From assembly GCA_950295325.1 (NCBI GenBank), contig OX485807.1, positions 35,556,440-35,620,439 of the forward strand: a DNA stretch of 64,000 bases, given 5' to 3'. Both the position numbers and the translations under genes were made by a program. The notes under the pieces were generated by a model. That model searched no databases. It saw only the letters and a program-made list of their open reading frames with translations, and was not told the DNA's origin. Positions 44,116 through 55,288 of this stretch are shown here, one piece after another. The stretch's first letter is position 1; each line of letters begins with the position of its first letter. Source of the stretch: Polytrichum commune. Taxonomy: Eukaryota; Streptophyta; Polytrichopsida; Polytrichales; Polytrichaceae.

Positions 44116-45917
44116 TTAATTAAACTTGACTAGGCCTTCGACATCCACTCAAACAAGTAGGGGTTGTGGACTTGGTGAAGGCCACCCCATCCTCCATTAT
44201 AGCGGTGGAGGGAGCAATAGTTTAAGAAACAACCAAGTAACACATCGTATACCCTTTCATTATGATAATTATAGGGTTAGTTGAGTGGAGTGGTGGAAAA
44301 GCCTATAGCCAAACAAATGTTATATTGTTGCTGTAAATAACTAGAAGATGTAGAAGAAACTAGATGGATATTTGTCATGTCTATTTAACTATTGTAATCA
44401 CATCACATACGAGTTTGTTGGTGGAAATACGATGATATTTAAGTTGCCCTTGTATTTCCGCATTCCATGTGTTGGTTGTGAACAATTAATATCTATTATT
44501 GGAACACAATGCATGACTTAAAGAAAGTAGGTTTTAAACATTGCAGAAGGTGTTTGCTTAGTTGTGGATTGTTGAGCAAATTATCTTATTCATACAACCT
44601 CACAAGGCAAATAAGGTCCAAATGGAGGCAATATGCTTACAATTTTCCTCTTGTTACTACAAGTTACAAGTTACAAGTTTTTATGTATATATAAGTAAAT
44701 GAACATGGTATTGTCATTGTTGGTGGTTGTCCTAATGTTGGCTTGTTGAGGGGAGGCGAAACGACCTCCTAATGACAGGTGTCATTCACGTTGCAAATTG
44801 AAACACATAGTGCGAACAAAACCATGGCAAAACTGCTACAAAAATGATCACCTTCTAGAGAACCTCATTTTTCAACATCAAATTGTAAGGAAAAATGCAA
44901 GGCCATGATTGATGTTCAATAATTAAAATACTAATATTAAAGAACGTCAACTTTTGCCACCGTGAGGCCAGTCCGTTAGCCATCTCATTACTTCACCGTA
45001 AAGCCATGGTTGATGTCCATGTTGTTCATAAAGCACGAGTTAACTAAAATAAAGATGTGGCTTGTTTGCTAACAATGGTAACATGGAGAAACTCTTGAAC
45101 AATACGCGGTCGGGGGTTGGGGGGGGAGGGCTTATTCACATCAATGTAATGCATTGATATTATAATTTAGTATTTATGATGATTATGATTACTATTATAT
45201 TGATTCCTATAGGGACTACAAGCATTCTTTGATAGCCGAAGTTTGAAGAGAGTTCATCCTATCATGAGCTGACACCGTTTTACTTTTGTTGGGCATTTAG
45301 TTGCCCAACCACAAAGGTGTGATGGGAGATAAAAGGGTGAAGGTGCCGGTAAAGCAGCCATACAAGAGACTTGGAAATCAAGGTTGTGAGCACTGGTATT
45401 GGATGTGACAAAGTCGCATTCCAAGCTTACCTGTGTGTGAGAGGCCAATCTTTCGTGAGTCATGTGGGTCCGGAATAGGTGTGGCGGGGCTAAATAAAAA
45501 AATAAAAAATAAAAATAAAAACGTAAAATAAAAAGTAACATCGGTGCTTTCGTCGTTTGTACCGATGTGAATGGGAGTATGTTCCTCCTTTCCTTCATCA
45601 TGTTTTACCAAGCTTCAAGGTAGGAGTATTTCTCTTCTTTCGAAAGGTGGGCTACGTATAAGTAAGATAATTGACTTATAGCCCACCCACACTTACTGGT
45701 GTGGGCCACCAATGAATGGTGAGTATCATCATTAGTTACATCTTGTGGCTCTCACTAGCTAAACCAACTCTAAAAGTGGCCCTTGCTGGTAGGAACCGTT
45801 CACTGGTGGTCTGCACCAGTATGTGTGGGTGGGTTGTTAGTTGGGGTGTGTTGTTTTATTAGTTTATGGTTAGGGGGTGAGTTTTGTTTTGGGTGGCTTA
45901 GGGTCCACCGGTGGTTG
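44116..45917. other. No recognisable gene
   Basis: ORFs at 44509-44694, 45254-45601 and 45378-45611 have no motif; the last two run through an A/T-rich TTTTATTT-type stretch. A G-rich patch lies at about 45109-45130. A small tandem ACAAGTT repeat is at 44660-44680. Confidence 0.35.
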
Positions 45918-47143
45918 GTTGTTGTCTAGTTTTCTTTTGTTAAGTATCAGGTAAGTGAGATGTTTTATGGTGGTTTGGTGTATGTGTTTCATGATGTTTT
46001 TTTGACTTCACTTTTGGGTATTTTGAGGTTTTCTAGTGTTGTTAATGAATGTTTGTGGATAGTGTTCCGTACTCTTGTTGTGATGATGATGAAGGGGTTG
46101 ATTGTCCATACAATGGGTTTTAGTGTTTGGATGAGGGGGTTGTATTTTGTTGGATTTTTCTCTTATGGCATCATTGGGGAGTATGTCATGACAGTAGGTG
46201 AATTCTACAAATTATGTGATTTTTGGTGAGGTGGGGGTTATAGAGGTTGGTTGTCTCTAGGGACACCGAGGATGTAGAGGATGTTGGGGCTTTACCTAGT
46301 TGTGTGTGTGCATGGGGGTGGTGGGGCTTGTGCATTGTAGTAACCATTATGGGATCGTGGTGTCTTGGGGGTGAGAATGTTGGTTACTTGCTTATGATTG
46401 TGTAGCATCATGGGTGTTTATTGGTTAGAGTGCATGGGCTATTTGATGTATAGTTTGGTTATGTCTAGTTGTGCAGAGGTCTTTTACATGTGGGTGTGTG
46501 CATGTTGATAATAGGTGTGGCCACGTGTTGATTGCATAGTTTGGGCATGATGTGCAATTTGGGTTTGAGTGGGTTGTTGACCAAAAGATGCTTTGCCGAT
46601 GGTTTCCCATGTACTGGACGTATCAGAATTTGAGAGATTGTGTTATTCGGGCATTTGAAATGCCTTTAGCTTTCCAAAAGTGGTTTGATAGCTTGTGGTG
46701 AATTTGATCATTAGAGACCCACTTGACAACATATGTGAATTTTTATTTTCACGATTCTGATTTCTTGTTCTTGGTGGGATTTGTTTATGTAGGTTTGTAG
46801 GTCTATGTTCACTGTCATAATTTCTTTGAGTCAATAGGGTGTGGCGTGTGCAATGTGTATGTGGGGTGTGGGGTGGGTTTATTGCGGGTGGTTCCTTCAT
46901 TTGCTAGTTGGTCCACAATCTCATGGCCCTTGATTTGAACATGTGCTTTAATTTTTGTATTTTTTATGTTATGTTATGTTCGGTTCATAGTATTTGGTGG
47001 ACAATGGCTAAGATGAGTAGTTTGTCTGGGTGATTGTGTTGGGATGTTGGGTGTTGAATGCGATTGCCAATGAGGTATGTGTTGTTAATGTTATCAATTA
47101 ATATAAACGTGTTTTGGGGTTGGTCTTTTATGGTTGTTAAGGC
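45918..47143 (-). pseudogene. LINE 3' half: RNase H, Zn-knuckle-like segment, possible endonuclease tail
   Basis: Minus strand, several frames. RNase H: FILIDNINNTYLIGNRI, QHNHPDKLLILAIV (47143-46988), then in another frame IKAHVQIKGHEIVDQLANEG (46954-46889), the conserved H/D-containing C-terminal RNase H block. Next, CTSCPNYAINTWPHLLSTCT and a TTRHNQTIHQIAHAL segment (46425-46610): C-x2-C…H…C spacing of LINE zinc knuckles. Last, PNILYILGVPRDNQPL followed in another frame by VEFTYCHDILPNDAI (about 46290-46140), spaced like the P-D…E-x-T core of restriction-like endonucleases with D changed to N. Many stops and shifts: a dead copy. Confidence 0.65.
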
Positions 47144-47319
47144 GATGAAGAGGGTGTATAATTATGCGTGTAGTATATTTGGTAGGCTGGGAAGGTTCTA
47201 TGCGATGTGGAGCTCATTTTTTGGGTTATATACTCTAGAGCATGCTACATTACCTATCCCATGTTTGTCTCGTGGGATGAATGAGTAGTTGATACAAATG
47301 CATTTTGTGGGGGTTACAC

Positions 47320-47320
47320 T

Positions 47321-47349
<29 letters not shown>
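47320..47349. repeat. (GT)n microsatellite
   Basis: About 15 GT units, followed by a G-rich patch. Confidence 0.9.
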
Positions 47350-47354
<5 letters not shown>

Positions 47355-47544
47355 GAGGGGTAGTATGTGGTAAAATAGTTATGGTAGGGGGGTTGAGTCA
47401 TTGCTAATGGGGGTTGGGGTGGTGTTTGGAGTTGTTCGCCATAGTTTTGTGAATTTAACTTTGTGTTTTATGGATGTGCTTTGAGTAAGGTTAATTCTCA
47501 CTTGTACGTTGTAGAGTTATGATATGTTATGGCATGTCTAATAA

Positions 47545-48037
47545 GGGCCACTTCACACACGAGCCAAGAGCCGTGACCATGAAATTGTGAGAGCCCAAAA
47601 GAAAGTGTCCCAAGCCCGTCCCAACACACCTCCAAAGTCATGTAGTGTGGTCATGGACTCTCAAGTGTAGTGTAAAGTCATGTGTCACCGGGCCCTTAAC
47701 CAAATGCTATTTCAATGAATCTCTATTCATGCGGGTCCTCACACATGATAAAATAAAATAAACCAACAGTTGTAAGCGTTCAAAGTGCCATGGTCTCCCG
47801 GTTTTGTGTTAGGCCTATCTCCAAGAAGTGATTTTTGAAAACAATCCATGAAACACGATCCTATCAATGCCATGTAAGAATCCATGTAGACTTTACATCC
47901 ATCTTGCATTCACTTATATACTCCGTTGGTCCCTCAAGCGTAGTGTGAAGCGAACTTGGACCGGCTCCGCCTTTTCCACCAATGAGAATGCTTGAAGTGT
48001 AAGGATCACAGGCTCGCAGTCATGTGTGAAGTGGCCC
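47545..48037 (+). mobile_element. PIF/Harbinger (Tourist-like) MITE, family B
   Basis: A 493-bp copy, GGGCCACTTCACACACGA to CATGTGTGAAGTGGCCC, flanked by TAA on both sides (47542-47544 and 48038-48040). Collinear with 6011-6497 throughout. Confidence 0.8.
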
Positions 48038-48040
48038 TAA

Positions 48041-49276
48041 GAAATGCACCATAACTTAAGCTTAGTATTTGAACAAACACGGAGATTTCAGGCCAATGCA
48101 CAAACCCACAAATTTTCGGACAATAACACAAAATGTAGAGTCTAGCCATGTGAAGATGGTTATGGATGGAGCTTTGGGGACCCAACGTAAACTCGTCGAC
48201 ATGACATTCCAAAAGCCTTCATGACTCATTCCATGGGCCTAGGGACAACTTAAGATCATTGCTAGGATCGTTATATTACAAACCTTCTCCATCCAAACTC
48301 AACGCTTAATTTGGTAAAGGCGTGGTGAAAGATACAACCACATGCCACTAGCTTGGACCCGTATTATCCTGGCCCAATGCACATGTGCATCGATATCCAA
48401 GCAATCCTGAGCCCATGTGCCATGCCCATGCATACTTGTCATATTCATGTACGCCCGTGCCCTGCACCTCCCATGGATCCCTCCCACCATACCTACCTTT
48501 TGCACTCGTGTCCTCTCATTTTGTAAAAAATATTTTAATTTTTTTAGTCACATGCTTTTTGTTTTCATTTTGAATATTTGACATGTGGTTTCCTATTTTG
48601 GAAATATTTTAAATGTTTGGTGTTTTTAATATTTTCCACTAGCTTCTCTGATTTGGAAAGAGAATTGAATGAAACCTTTGAATGATGTCGTGAATTGTGG
48701 ATGAAGGGGCTTCAGTAAAAACAAGTCCCATGTAGGTTGACAACCAATTTATTCCAACTAGACCTCTGTAGACTGACTTGAAATTCTGGAGTCAAATAAT
48801 ATAAACATGTACATTTACAACCAATAGACTGGTTCATTATGTTTTTTTCACGTTTCCAATGGATATATTAACATAGACATCATGAAGCTTCAACCATGTC
48901 ATGACATGTAGAAAGGACATGTCATGTCATGACATGTAGAAAGGACATGTCATGTCATCCAAGTTGAAAGGACTTGTTGGGAATTATTTGTACCAAGATG
49001 TCTCATGAATTAACATGACAATGCGTTGGGATTCACAACTCACATTGGCATGGAGTGGATTGTTGCATATGGGGGAAGCTCCCATCCACCCATGCCGCAA
49101 AACATTGCCCCTTTCTAAGTGTATAGTTAATCACAACCAAATATGTCTCACAAGACTAAATCGAGGTCTTTGAAACTACGTTCAACGTCAACTTTTCCTA
49201 AAACAAGTAGTCTAGCCTAGACATTATTTTAGCGTGTCCTTCTTAGGTTGATGATGAGAGGCATGATGTATGAGGG
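48041..49276. other. No recognisable gene; small palindromic tandem repeat
   Basis: A 28-bp unit at 48895-48922 is repeated exactly at 48923-48950, with a partial third copy. Each unit contains the self-complementary 14-mer CATGTCATGACATG. ORFs 48299-48505 and 48385-48573 are antisense to each other without motifs. Confidence 0.55.
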
Positions 49277-50136
49277 TGGAGAGAGAGGGATTTGTCACAT
49301 ACGGGTGTACCTCTCATCCATCCAACATAAAAACTTTACCCCTTGTACGTTTATGGCTTATTTATCTCAAAGGACTTGGACTAGACTAATTCCAAGTTTT
49401 CAAAATAAATTATGGCATCAATTCGACTAAAACATATGACATGGGTGCAAGCATGGTAAAGTGGACCAAGAAAGTGTTTCAATAACTTAAATTCATAGTT
49501 TTTTTCTTCAAACATCTAAATGTGTTTTTTAGATTGAATTTTTTTTCATAGTGACCTCTGCTATCGTGCTAAGTGCTATTGATATCAATATGAGAATATC
49601 AATTTGAGATCTTCCACACTTATCATTGAAATCAATGTTCAAAAGAAAATGGCTAGATTTGGTTTTGGACGTAATTTTCATGACCTTAATTATTCTGAAC
49701 TTGGATGTTTTTTTCCCTTAATTCACTGTACACTTGAGGTCATCATCAATTTTTTTTTGAAAATTAGCAATTCCATGTAATTTATCACATATATATATAT
49801 ATGGAAAATTACTTGTTTAATATCACCACTTGCACACCCACTTGCAATATCTTCTAAAATATGTACACTTTTTCTTCAGATTTTTTTGTCAACATAAAGT
49901 ACTAGGCTTTGTAGATCAACATGTTTTTTAAATGTTAATTATGTTAATTATGTTTTTCACAAAATTCAAAGTTAATATATTGTTTTAAATCACTTTCACT
50001 TAAACATGTGCGAAGGATCAAGAGTTGTCCACTTTACCATGCTTGCACCCACACATGGAGAACTCCATATTGTTTCATGACTTTTATGTTGAATGAATGA
50101 AAGGTACACTAGTATGCGATAATTCCCTCTCTCCAT
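49277..50136. mobile_element. Element U, copy 1, with a second inverted pair inside
   Basis: Outer inverted ends of about 50 bp: GAGAGAGGGATTTGTCACAT, then GTGTACCTCTCATCCATCCA on the left, with the complement ending …CGATAATTCCCTCTCTC on the right. A second pair, ATGGGTGCAAGCATGGTAAA then GTGGAC (49441-49466), is perfectly inverted at 50027-50052, so another 612-bp element probably sits inside. The interior is AT-rich with no coding motif. Confidence 0.6.
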
Positions 50137-50194
50137 GCATGAGTGCTCAAACATTGTAATTGGTCATTTTTACCCCCACACTTGGTAACATGTC

Positions 50195-50221
50195 AAGAAG
50201 AAGAAGAAGAAGAAGAAGAAG
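50195..50221. repeat. (AAG)n microsatellite
   Basis: Nine AAG units between two U elements. Confidence 0.9.
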
Positions 50222-50321
50222 ATATGCATTCTCACTTGGATTTGTTGCACATGAACACAAGATTTGCTTCTGCACCTTATGTGTATGTTTGAAGAAGACT
50301 CTGTTGATCATGTGATGTCGA

Positions 50322-51186
50322 GAGGGAATTTTCATACATGAGCATACCTCTCATCCATCTAACATAAGAACTTGACACCCTATAGGTTTGTTGCCGATTC
50401 GTCTCAAATGACCTTGGATACATGAAGGTAAATAAGGCTAATGTGGACACCTTCAACTTCATGGAATCATTCAACTGATATATTTGAGCATTAGAAGCTT
50501 GAGCATGTTAGCAATTATGAATCAAAACCAAAGAATTTCAAATCATTGAAACCGGAGTTGAGGAAGGAGATTATCTACTTCCCAATGTGATGTTATAGGG
50601 GGAACTCTTTCATCTTTCATTGTTGTGTAAGTGGACAACATCGTTAGCGAATCCTACATGAGTCATTCGCCAATGAAAACCAAGTAACATGCCATTTGGT
50701 TTTGCCATGTCTCTAAAGTGATCATGGGTAAGATAAAATGTTGCTGAATTCTTTTTTCATTATAGACTACCCACAATACAAGTTGGATAGCACCTCCTAG
50801 CCACATGTCGCGTCCTAATTTGCCCACTCAGGCACACAAAACAAGCATGTCATAGCTTAGTGGATAGCAGTCCTCGTTATGGAGGATGGTGGGTGTAGTT
50901 TGGAATTTTCCAAGGTGATTAACCCAAATATCCATCAAGGCGGTGGCTAAATCACCATGTATTACTCACCCACTGAATGAAAGCAACTAAGCCACTGATT
51001 AGGAGCCAAAAATAGGTGTTTGATTAAGGAAACTAATGGAATTAGCCTCGTCTCCCTTAAGTTGGGGCTTTGAAACTAGTTCCAATGTCAAATCAACTAA
51101 AAAAAGGTTATCTCTAGGCTGCATACTATTTCAAGGTTTTATGTTGGATGAATGAGGGGTATGCTCATATACAATGATCCCCTCTC
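50322..51186. mobile_element. Element U, copy 2
   Basis: About 865 bp, with inverted ends GAGAGGGAATTTTCATACAT, GAGCATACCTCTCATCCATC and complement GGTATGCTCATATACAATGA then CCCCTCTCTC. The interior (50423-50962) matches 15005-15592 in the same orientation. Near 50853 it contains CATAGCTTAGTGGATAGCAG (A-box-like), with GTTTGGAATT 44 bp on as a weak B box, the spacing found in tRNA promoters. No protein motif. Confidence 0.6.
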
Positions 51187-51541
51187 TCTTGTCGAGAGTG
51201 TCTATTCCCCTAAAATTTGCAAGATTTGATGTGTCTAAGCTAAGGGCCCCTTCAAATGACACCCCAAGGGTTCTTGTTGATTTTAGGTTTCTTACTATAT
51301 CTGAATAGAGTCAAGAAAAGTAACCTGTACGGCTAGAAAATGGGCTTAAAACATGCCCCTTAAATTATTAAAATTTCCAAATGTTTTGGTTGCAACCCCT
51401 TCAAATCAGCAGTGCAAAGTGCATGGGAATTTTGGAATTTTTGGTGTCACATAAGGGGTTGCACTACTGTTGGATTACTAGGTGAAAATTATCTCAAAAT
51501 CAATCTTATAGCATGCAAATGCCTTTTATTCAACGAGGGTA

Positions 51542-51735
51542 TTGTTCACCTTCTGTAGAACATTTCTTACACACCTTGTTGAGCATGTAGATCTTGGATT
51601 AGCCATTGTGTTTGGTCAAAGTGTTGCTATTCCTACAAATTTGTTTGGTGATTCACTTGCTGACACTCTAAAGATGGAATATAGGCATCACTTTAAGGTT
51701 GGTGTTACTTTTAATTCACATATACCTTTTAGCTG
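51542..51735 (+). pseudogene. Coding-like fragment next to hairpin P, unknown
   Basis: Frame containing THLVEHVDLGLAIVFGQSVA, FGDSLADTLKMEYRHHFKVG and VTFNSHIPFSC, which looks like real protein. The ORF then runs into the palindromic MITE at 51736. No family recognised. Possibly a captured fragment. Confidence 0.3.
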
Positions 51736-51892
51736 CATAACGTTATTCAGACCCAAAACAATAATTTGTGGGATTGATAATATTCCACAAAATATTCCCC
51801 ACATTCAAACCGAATATGGGGAATACATAAGAATATTCTACAAAATATTGTCAGTCCCACAAAACATAGTTATGGATCTTAATAATGTTATG
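51736..51892. mobile_element. Hairpin MITE, family P, copy 2
   Basis: A 157-bp near-palindrome starting CATAACGTTATTCAGACCCA and ending TGGATCTTAATAATGTTATG. Arms contain TTTGTGGGATTGATAATATT and complement; the central loop is CCCCACATTCAAACCGAATA-type. Matches 21311-21460. Confidence 0.65.
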
Positions 51893-51940
51893 TGCAGACA
51901 ACTAATAATTCTAGAGTTTTGAACATTTGGCTCGGGCAAA

Positions 51941-51952
51941 CCCCCCCCCCCC
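51941..51952. repeat. Poly-C tract (12)
   Basis: Uninterrupted C run between the hairpin P copy and a family A MITE. Confidence 0.95.
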
Positions 51953-51967
51953 AACATGCTTTAGGAC

Positions 51968-52165
51968 CAGTGTCCGAGAAGAATTTTTGGCCATAATTGG
52001 CAAAATGAGATCACAGTGTTTCCAAGTTGAACCAGTTACATGTTGACATCTTTTGATTTTTCTTTGTTAAATTGGGTACATTCTGTAGATTGCTCTTAAT
52101 TAGGAGGTTTACATTCTATAGTTCTTGTGAGGTCTTGAACTAGTAGCGGGTTCTCCCTGTTCATA
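51968..52165 (-). mobile_element. Mutator-type MITE, family A
   Basis: Reversed, from CAGTGTCCGAGAAG to GGGTTCTCCCTGTTCATA, with partial loss of the CCGGTT-rich centre. No 9-bp duplication can be seen. Confidence 0.6.
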
Positions 52166-52483
52166 GTTCATGATTGGGGAATAATAAGGGGCCTTGGGTA
52201 TTTCCTGTGATGTTGCTATGGACTTTCGACACCCGGGGTTTAGAAATGTTCAATACCATATACTTCAATGCCACTGTAGAAGTCATTCACTCTAGTGCCA
52301 AAATTGATTCCCATGAGGTTGATATTGGGTCCCGCTCAACGTGCATAACAGTCTCCTTGCGTGGCTTATGCTTCCAACATAACATTACCCAACCCCCCCC
52401 TGGTGAGTCGTGGGCCATGCATCTGAGCTGCTGAGAATATGAACATTAATTACCTCATGAACATGAACAATGTTAGCGTGAGC

Positions 52484-52762
52484 TCATGCGAGGCTTGAAA
52501 GTGTTTTATTTTTGGGCACAAATTGAAAAATCGATTGCAAGAAGGAACCCAAAATACAACCAACCCAGGCGAACCAGTGCACCCCGAGTGGAGATAAAAA
52601 AATAATGCTCATCTGCGGCCTATCTTTCCACATGACAACTAAGTTACTATGAGTCACAATAAGGCCTTTGACCCCCCAAGTCAAATTGAATTTGTTAAGA
52701 ATGTCCCGATAGGCCATGTCCGGGGCCTTTTCTGGGTCCATGAGAGTCCCTTTTCCATTCAA
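52484..52762 (-). pseudogene. Duplicated coding fragment X, copy 2
   Basis: A 92-codon minus ORF: MDPEKAPDMAYRDILNKFNL, GLIVTHSNLVVMWKDRPQMS, IIFLSPLGVHWFAWVGCILG and a C-terminal KNKTLSSLA. It continues beyond the point where copy 1 (20939-21187) breaks and shows the better 3' part. The closely spaced hydrophobic C-terminus could be membrane-associated. Its family is unknown to me. Confidence 0.45.
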
Positions 52763-53827
52763 ACGGTGTGGTAGTCACGAACGAGAAACTATAATACCCG
52801 ATATCAAAACCGTTTTGATGTTTTGACCACGCCTTGAAAATATGCTAAACTCTCAAATCCTATAGTACGGTCCACCCTTCATCAAATTTGTATCACATGA
52901 TTGGATGACATGTACACTTCAAATGTACATACGGTTGTCAAGAAGAGTGAAACGTTGCCTATATTCAAAATTTGTACGGTTGAAGCTTTAGTACTCCCTA
53001 ATCCTCAAGATATCATTCTTGAGGCAAGGAAAGGAGCAATGTTGGCCCTACAATATCATAATAGTTGGTCAACAACAAATTAAATATTTAAAAAACGTAG
53101 TGTTACAAAATGTGTGCCCATTGAATGATGTCAAAGTAGGGCCACCCACTCCACAAGTGGAAGCAAGGACAAGAACTCACAACGCTCATTTAGGCAAAAA
53201 TTCGAACCTCAGTCAAGCCTCCCCCTCGAAAGCCCTTTCCTCCCTCCCGGTCCTTGCAAATAAATTATAATTTAAAAGTACAAAGCCAACCCTCCTCAAG
53301 GCCTCCCTCCTTTCCTTAGACAAGGTAGAAATATCATAAATCATGAACTACCTTCTACATGTGCAGTAGACTTCCGCCATAATAGTGAAGTGTCATTTTT
53401 GAAACCAATAATTGTGAGGTTGGCTGCTTCGTATGCGTGTACAGTCAGTTTAGTCATGTTTGACTATCATCAATCATAGTTTAATATACTCATGAGTTAA
53501 CTGGTTTAGGTTATGTTCCGTGTGGAAATGAACATTACCGTGTTCGGTTTAAGAAGAATCTAGTGAACGAGTAGGGGGTTTGACAAACTTTCCACTTTGA
53601 AAAATTCTATATTTTTTAAAACAAGAAATAAAATATGAAACAACTTGCATTCTTCATGACTCCTTCTCTTCTATCTTGGAAAATTATCTCATGATTTTAA
53701 AGACCACATCTTCAATGCGAATCACCTTATTTTCACGGTTTATGGTATTTCTACCTTATTGGGTCCAAGACTATTCAAGACCCCCAAAGGAGTTCGTTTC
53801 TTATTTGAACCTAAGGGCAAGTATAGA
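52763..53827. other. No recognisable gene
   Basis: ORFs 52901-53083, 53019-53270 and 53676-53894 overlap without motifs. No repeat family was assigned. Confidence 0.35.
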
Positions 53828-54202
53828 CTACGGTGAAGAAGTGCATCGGTCGGTCAAGAATTTTAGCCCGATACAAGGTTATTTGAGGCAATGATTGGTA
53901 TGATGGACAAGATGGAAAAAGAAAAAGAAAAAGAAAAATGCCTCATGTTGTAGTTCTCCAGAGGCCAAGTTTCATGTCGAGGGTTTGAGGTTGCCTGAGA
54001 AACTTGACCACAAGAGAGATCCCTTAACAAAATGTGTTGCCATGTTGACAACCATGCCATTTTATCATTCATGCTTGAAGTTCTCCATTGAAGAAGTCTT
54101 GGTTATGTTGTATCCACTAGCTAGTGAAGAACCCATTTTGTAGCCAATCATATTGCTTCATTCCCTTGATATTCTTGACTGGTGCACTTCTTCACCATAG
54201 TC
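53828..54202 (-). mobile_element. MITE, family G, copy 2
   Basis: Inverted relative to 35708-36089. Ends TAGACTACGGTGAAGAAGTG and GCACTTCTTCACCATAGTCT. Its right edge, TAGTCTAA, is the target of the next element. Confidence 0.65.
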
Positions 54203-54205
54203 TAA

Positions 54206-55285
54206 AGGCCGGTTTACAATATGGACCATGAAGTTGGACCAAGCCTCTGTAAGGCAGCTGATTGGCTGCTGAAGTTGTCCTGGGACAACTTCGGTTTACA
54301 CTAAGGAAAAAATGTCAAAGGGACCATGAAGGTCGAGGTCCCCAAAATATAGTTTTGAAGGCCTAATAAATGCATTGACATGGTCCAACGGGTTTTGCGG
54401 TGAGAGCGGTAAGAGAGGTGGTCGGGTAGGAAAAGGCAAGGGCCCATGGCAAAGAGATGTTGTTTTAACAAACTTCTAATGAATCTACCCTCTATGTGCC
54501 TTAATCATATCATAGCCCATGAGAAATACCATTACTACCTTGCCCTACCCCTTAAACTGGCTCCCACGTGTTTCACCAAACAACGTGGGCCATCTAAAAC
54601 TCAAGAATTTGAGTGCAGATTTGTTTTTTTTTTCCTACCAACTGCAATGTTTGGAATCTGGGGGCTTGTAATATACTGTTATATTACATGCTGCAAAAAA
54701 TTCTAAAATTACAGTTGAAAAAAAAAAAAAAAAATCTGTAGTCGTTTGGTGACTGTAGATCAGGGTGGTCAAAAGAACCGCAATGGGAACTCTTTTAACA
54801 CCAATTATCAAAGAATTGGACTTTAGTGTTGAGCAAGGTACGGTGGTAACAACATTAAATATAATCAAACACTAAATATCCTATTTAGTATAGTGACAAC
54901 ACAAGGTACATTTCACATGTACAAATTAAATTGCTCATTTTTTTTGTAAAAATTGTTGTGAGAAGATTTGCAAGCCACATCTTTGACACATTTAACAAGA
55001 AGTGAAGACAAGTGAAGCCCAAGAGAAAGACAAGAGAATGGTCAAACTTGAATTTTTTCAAAATTGCCCTTTTTGGGCATGTATTAAAAAAAATCAACAC
55101 CTTCACTTTTTGGTGCATGGTTATTTTTCTTGGTCCACATTTGGTTTACACCTAGTGAGGGGCCCAAGGCTCTCAAAACTAATATTTTATGAAGTCGGAC
55201 CATGGAAGTCGGACCATGAACTTGGACCATTGGCAAAGGCCATCTTCCATGGTCCAACTTCATGGTCCATAATGTAAACCGGCCC
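54206..55285. mobile_element. PIF/Harbinger-type element, family F (1080 bp)
   Basis: Inverted ends of ~35 bp: AGGCCGGTTTACAATATGGA, CCATGAAGTTGGACCA on the left and the complement ending ATGTAAACCGGCCC on the right. TAA flanks both sides (54203-54205 and 55286-55288). Inside, further GGACCATGAA / TTCATGGTCC words suggest rearrangement, and a CACTA-like relic (TTGTAATATACTG hairpin, 54600-54760) and poly-A (54718-54735) are nested. No transposase. Confidence 0.7.
54718..54735. repeat. Poly-A tract (18)
   Basis: Uninterrupted A run within family F. Confidence 0.9.
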
Positions 55286-55288
55286 TAA

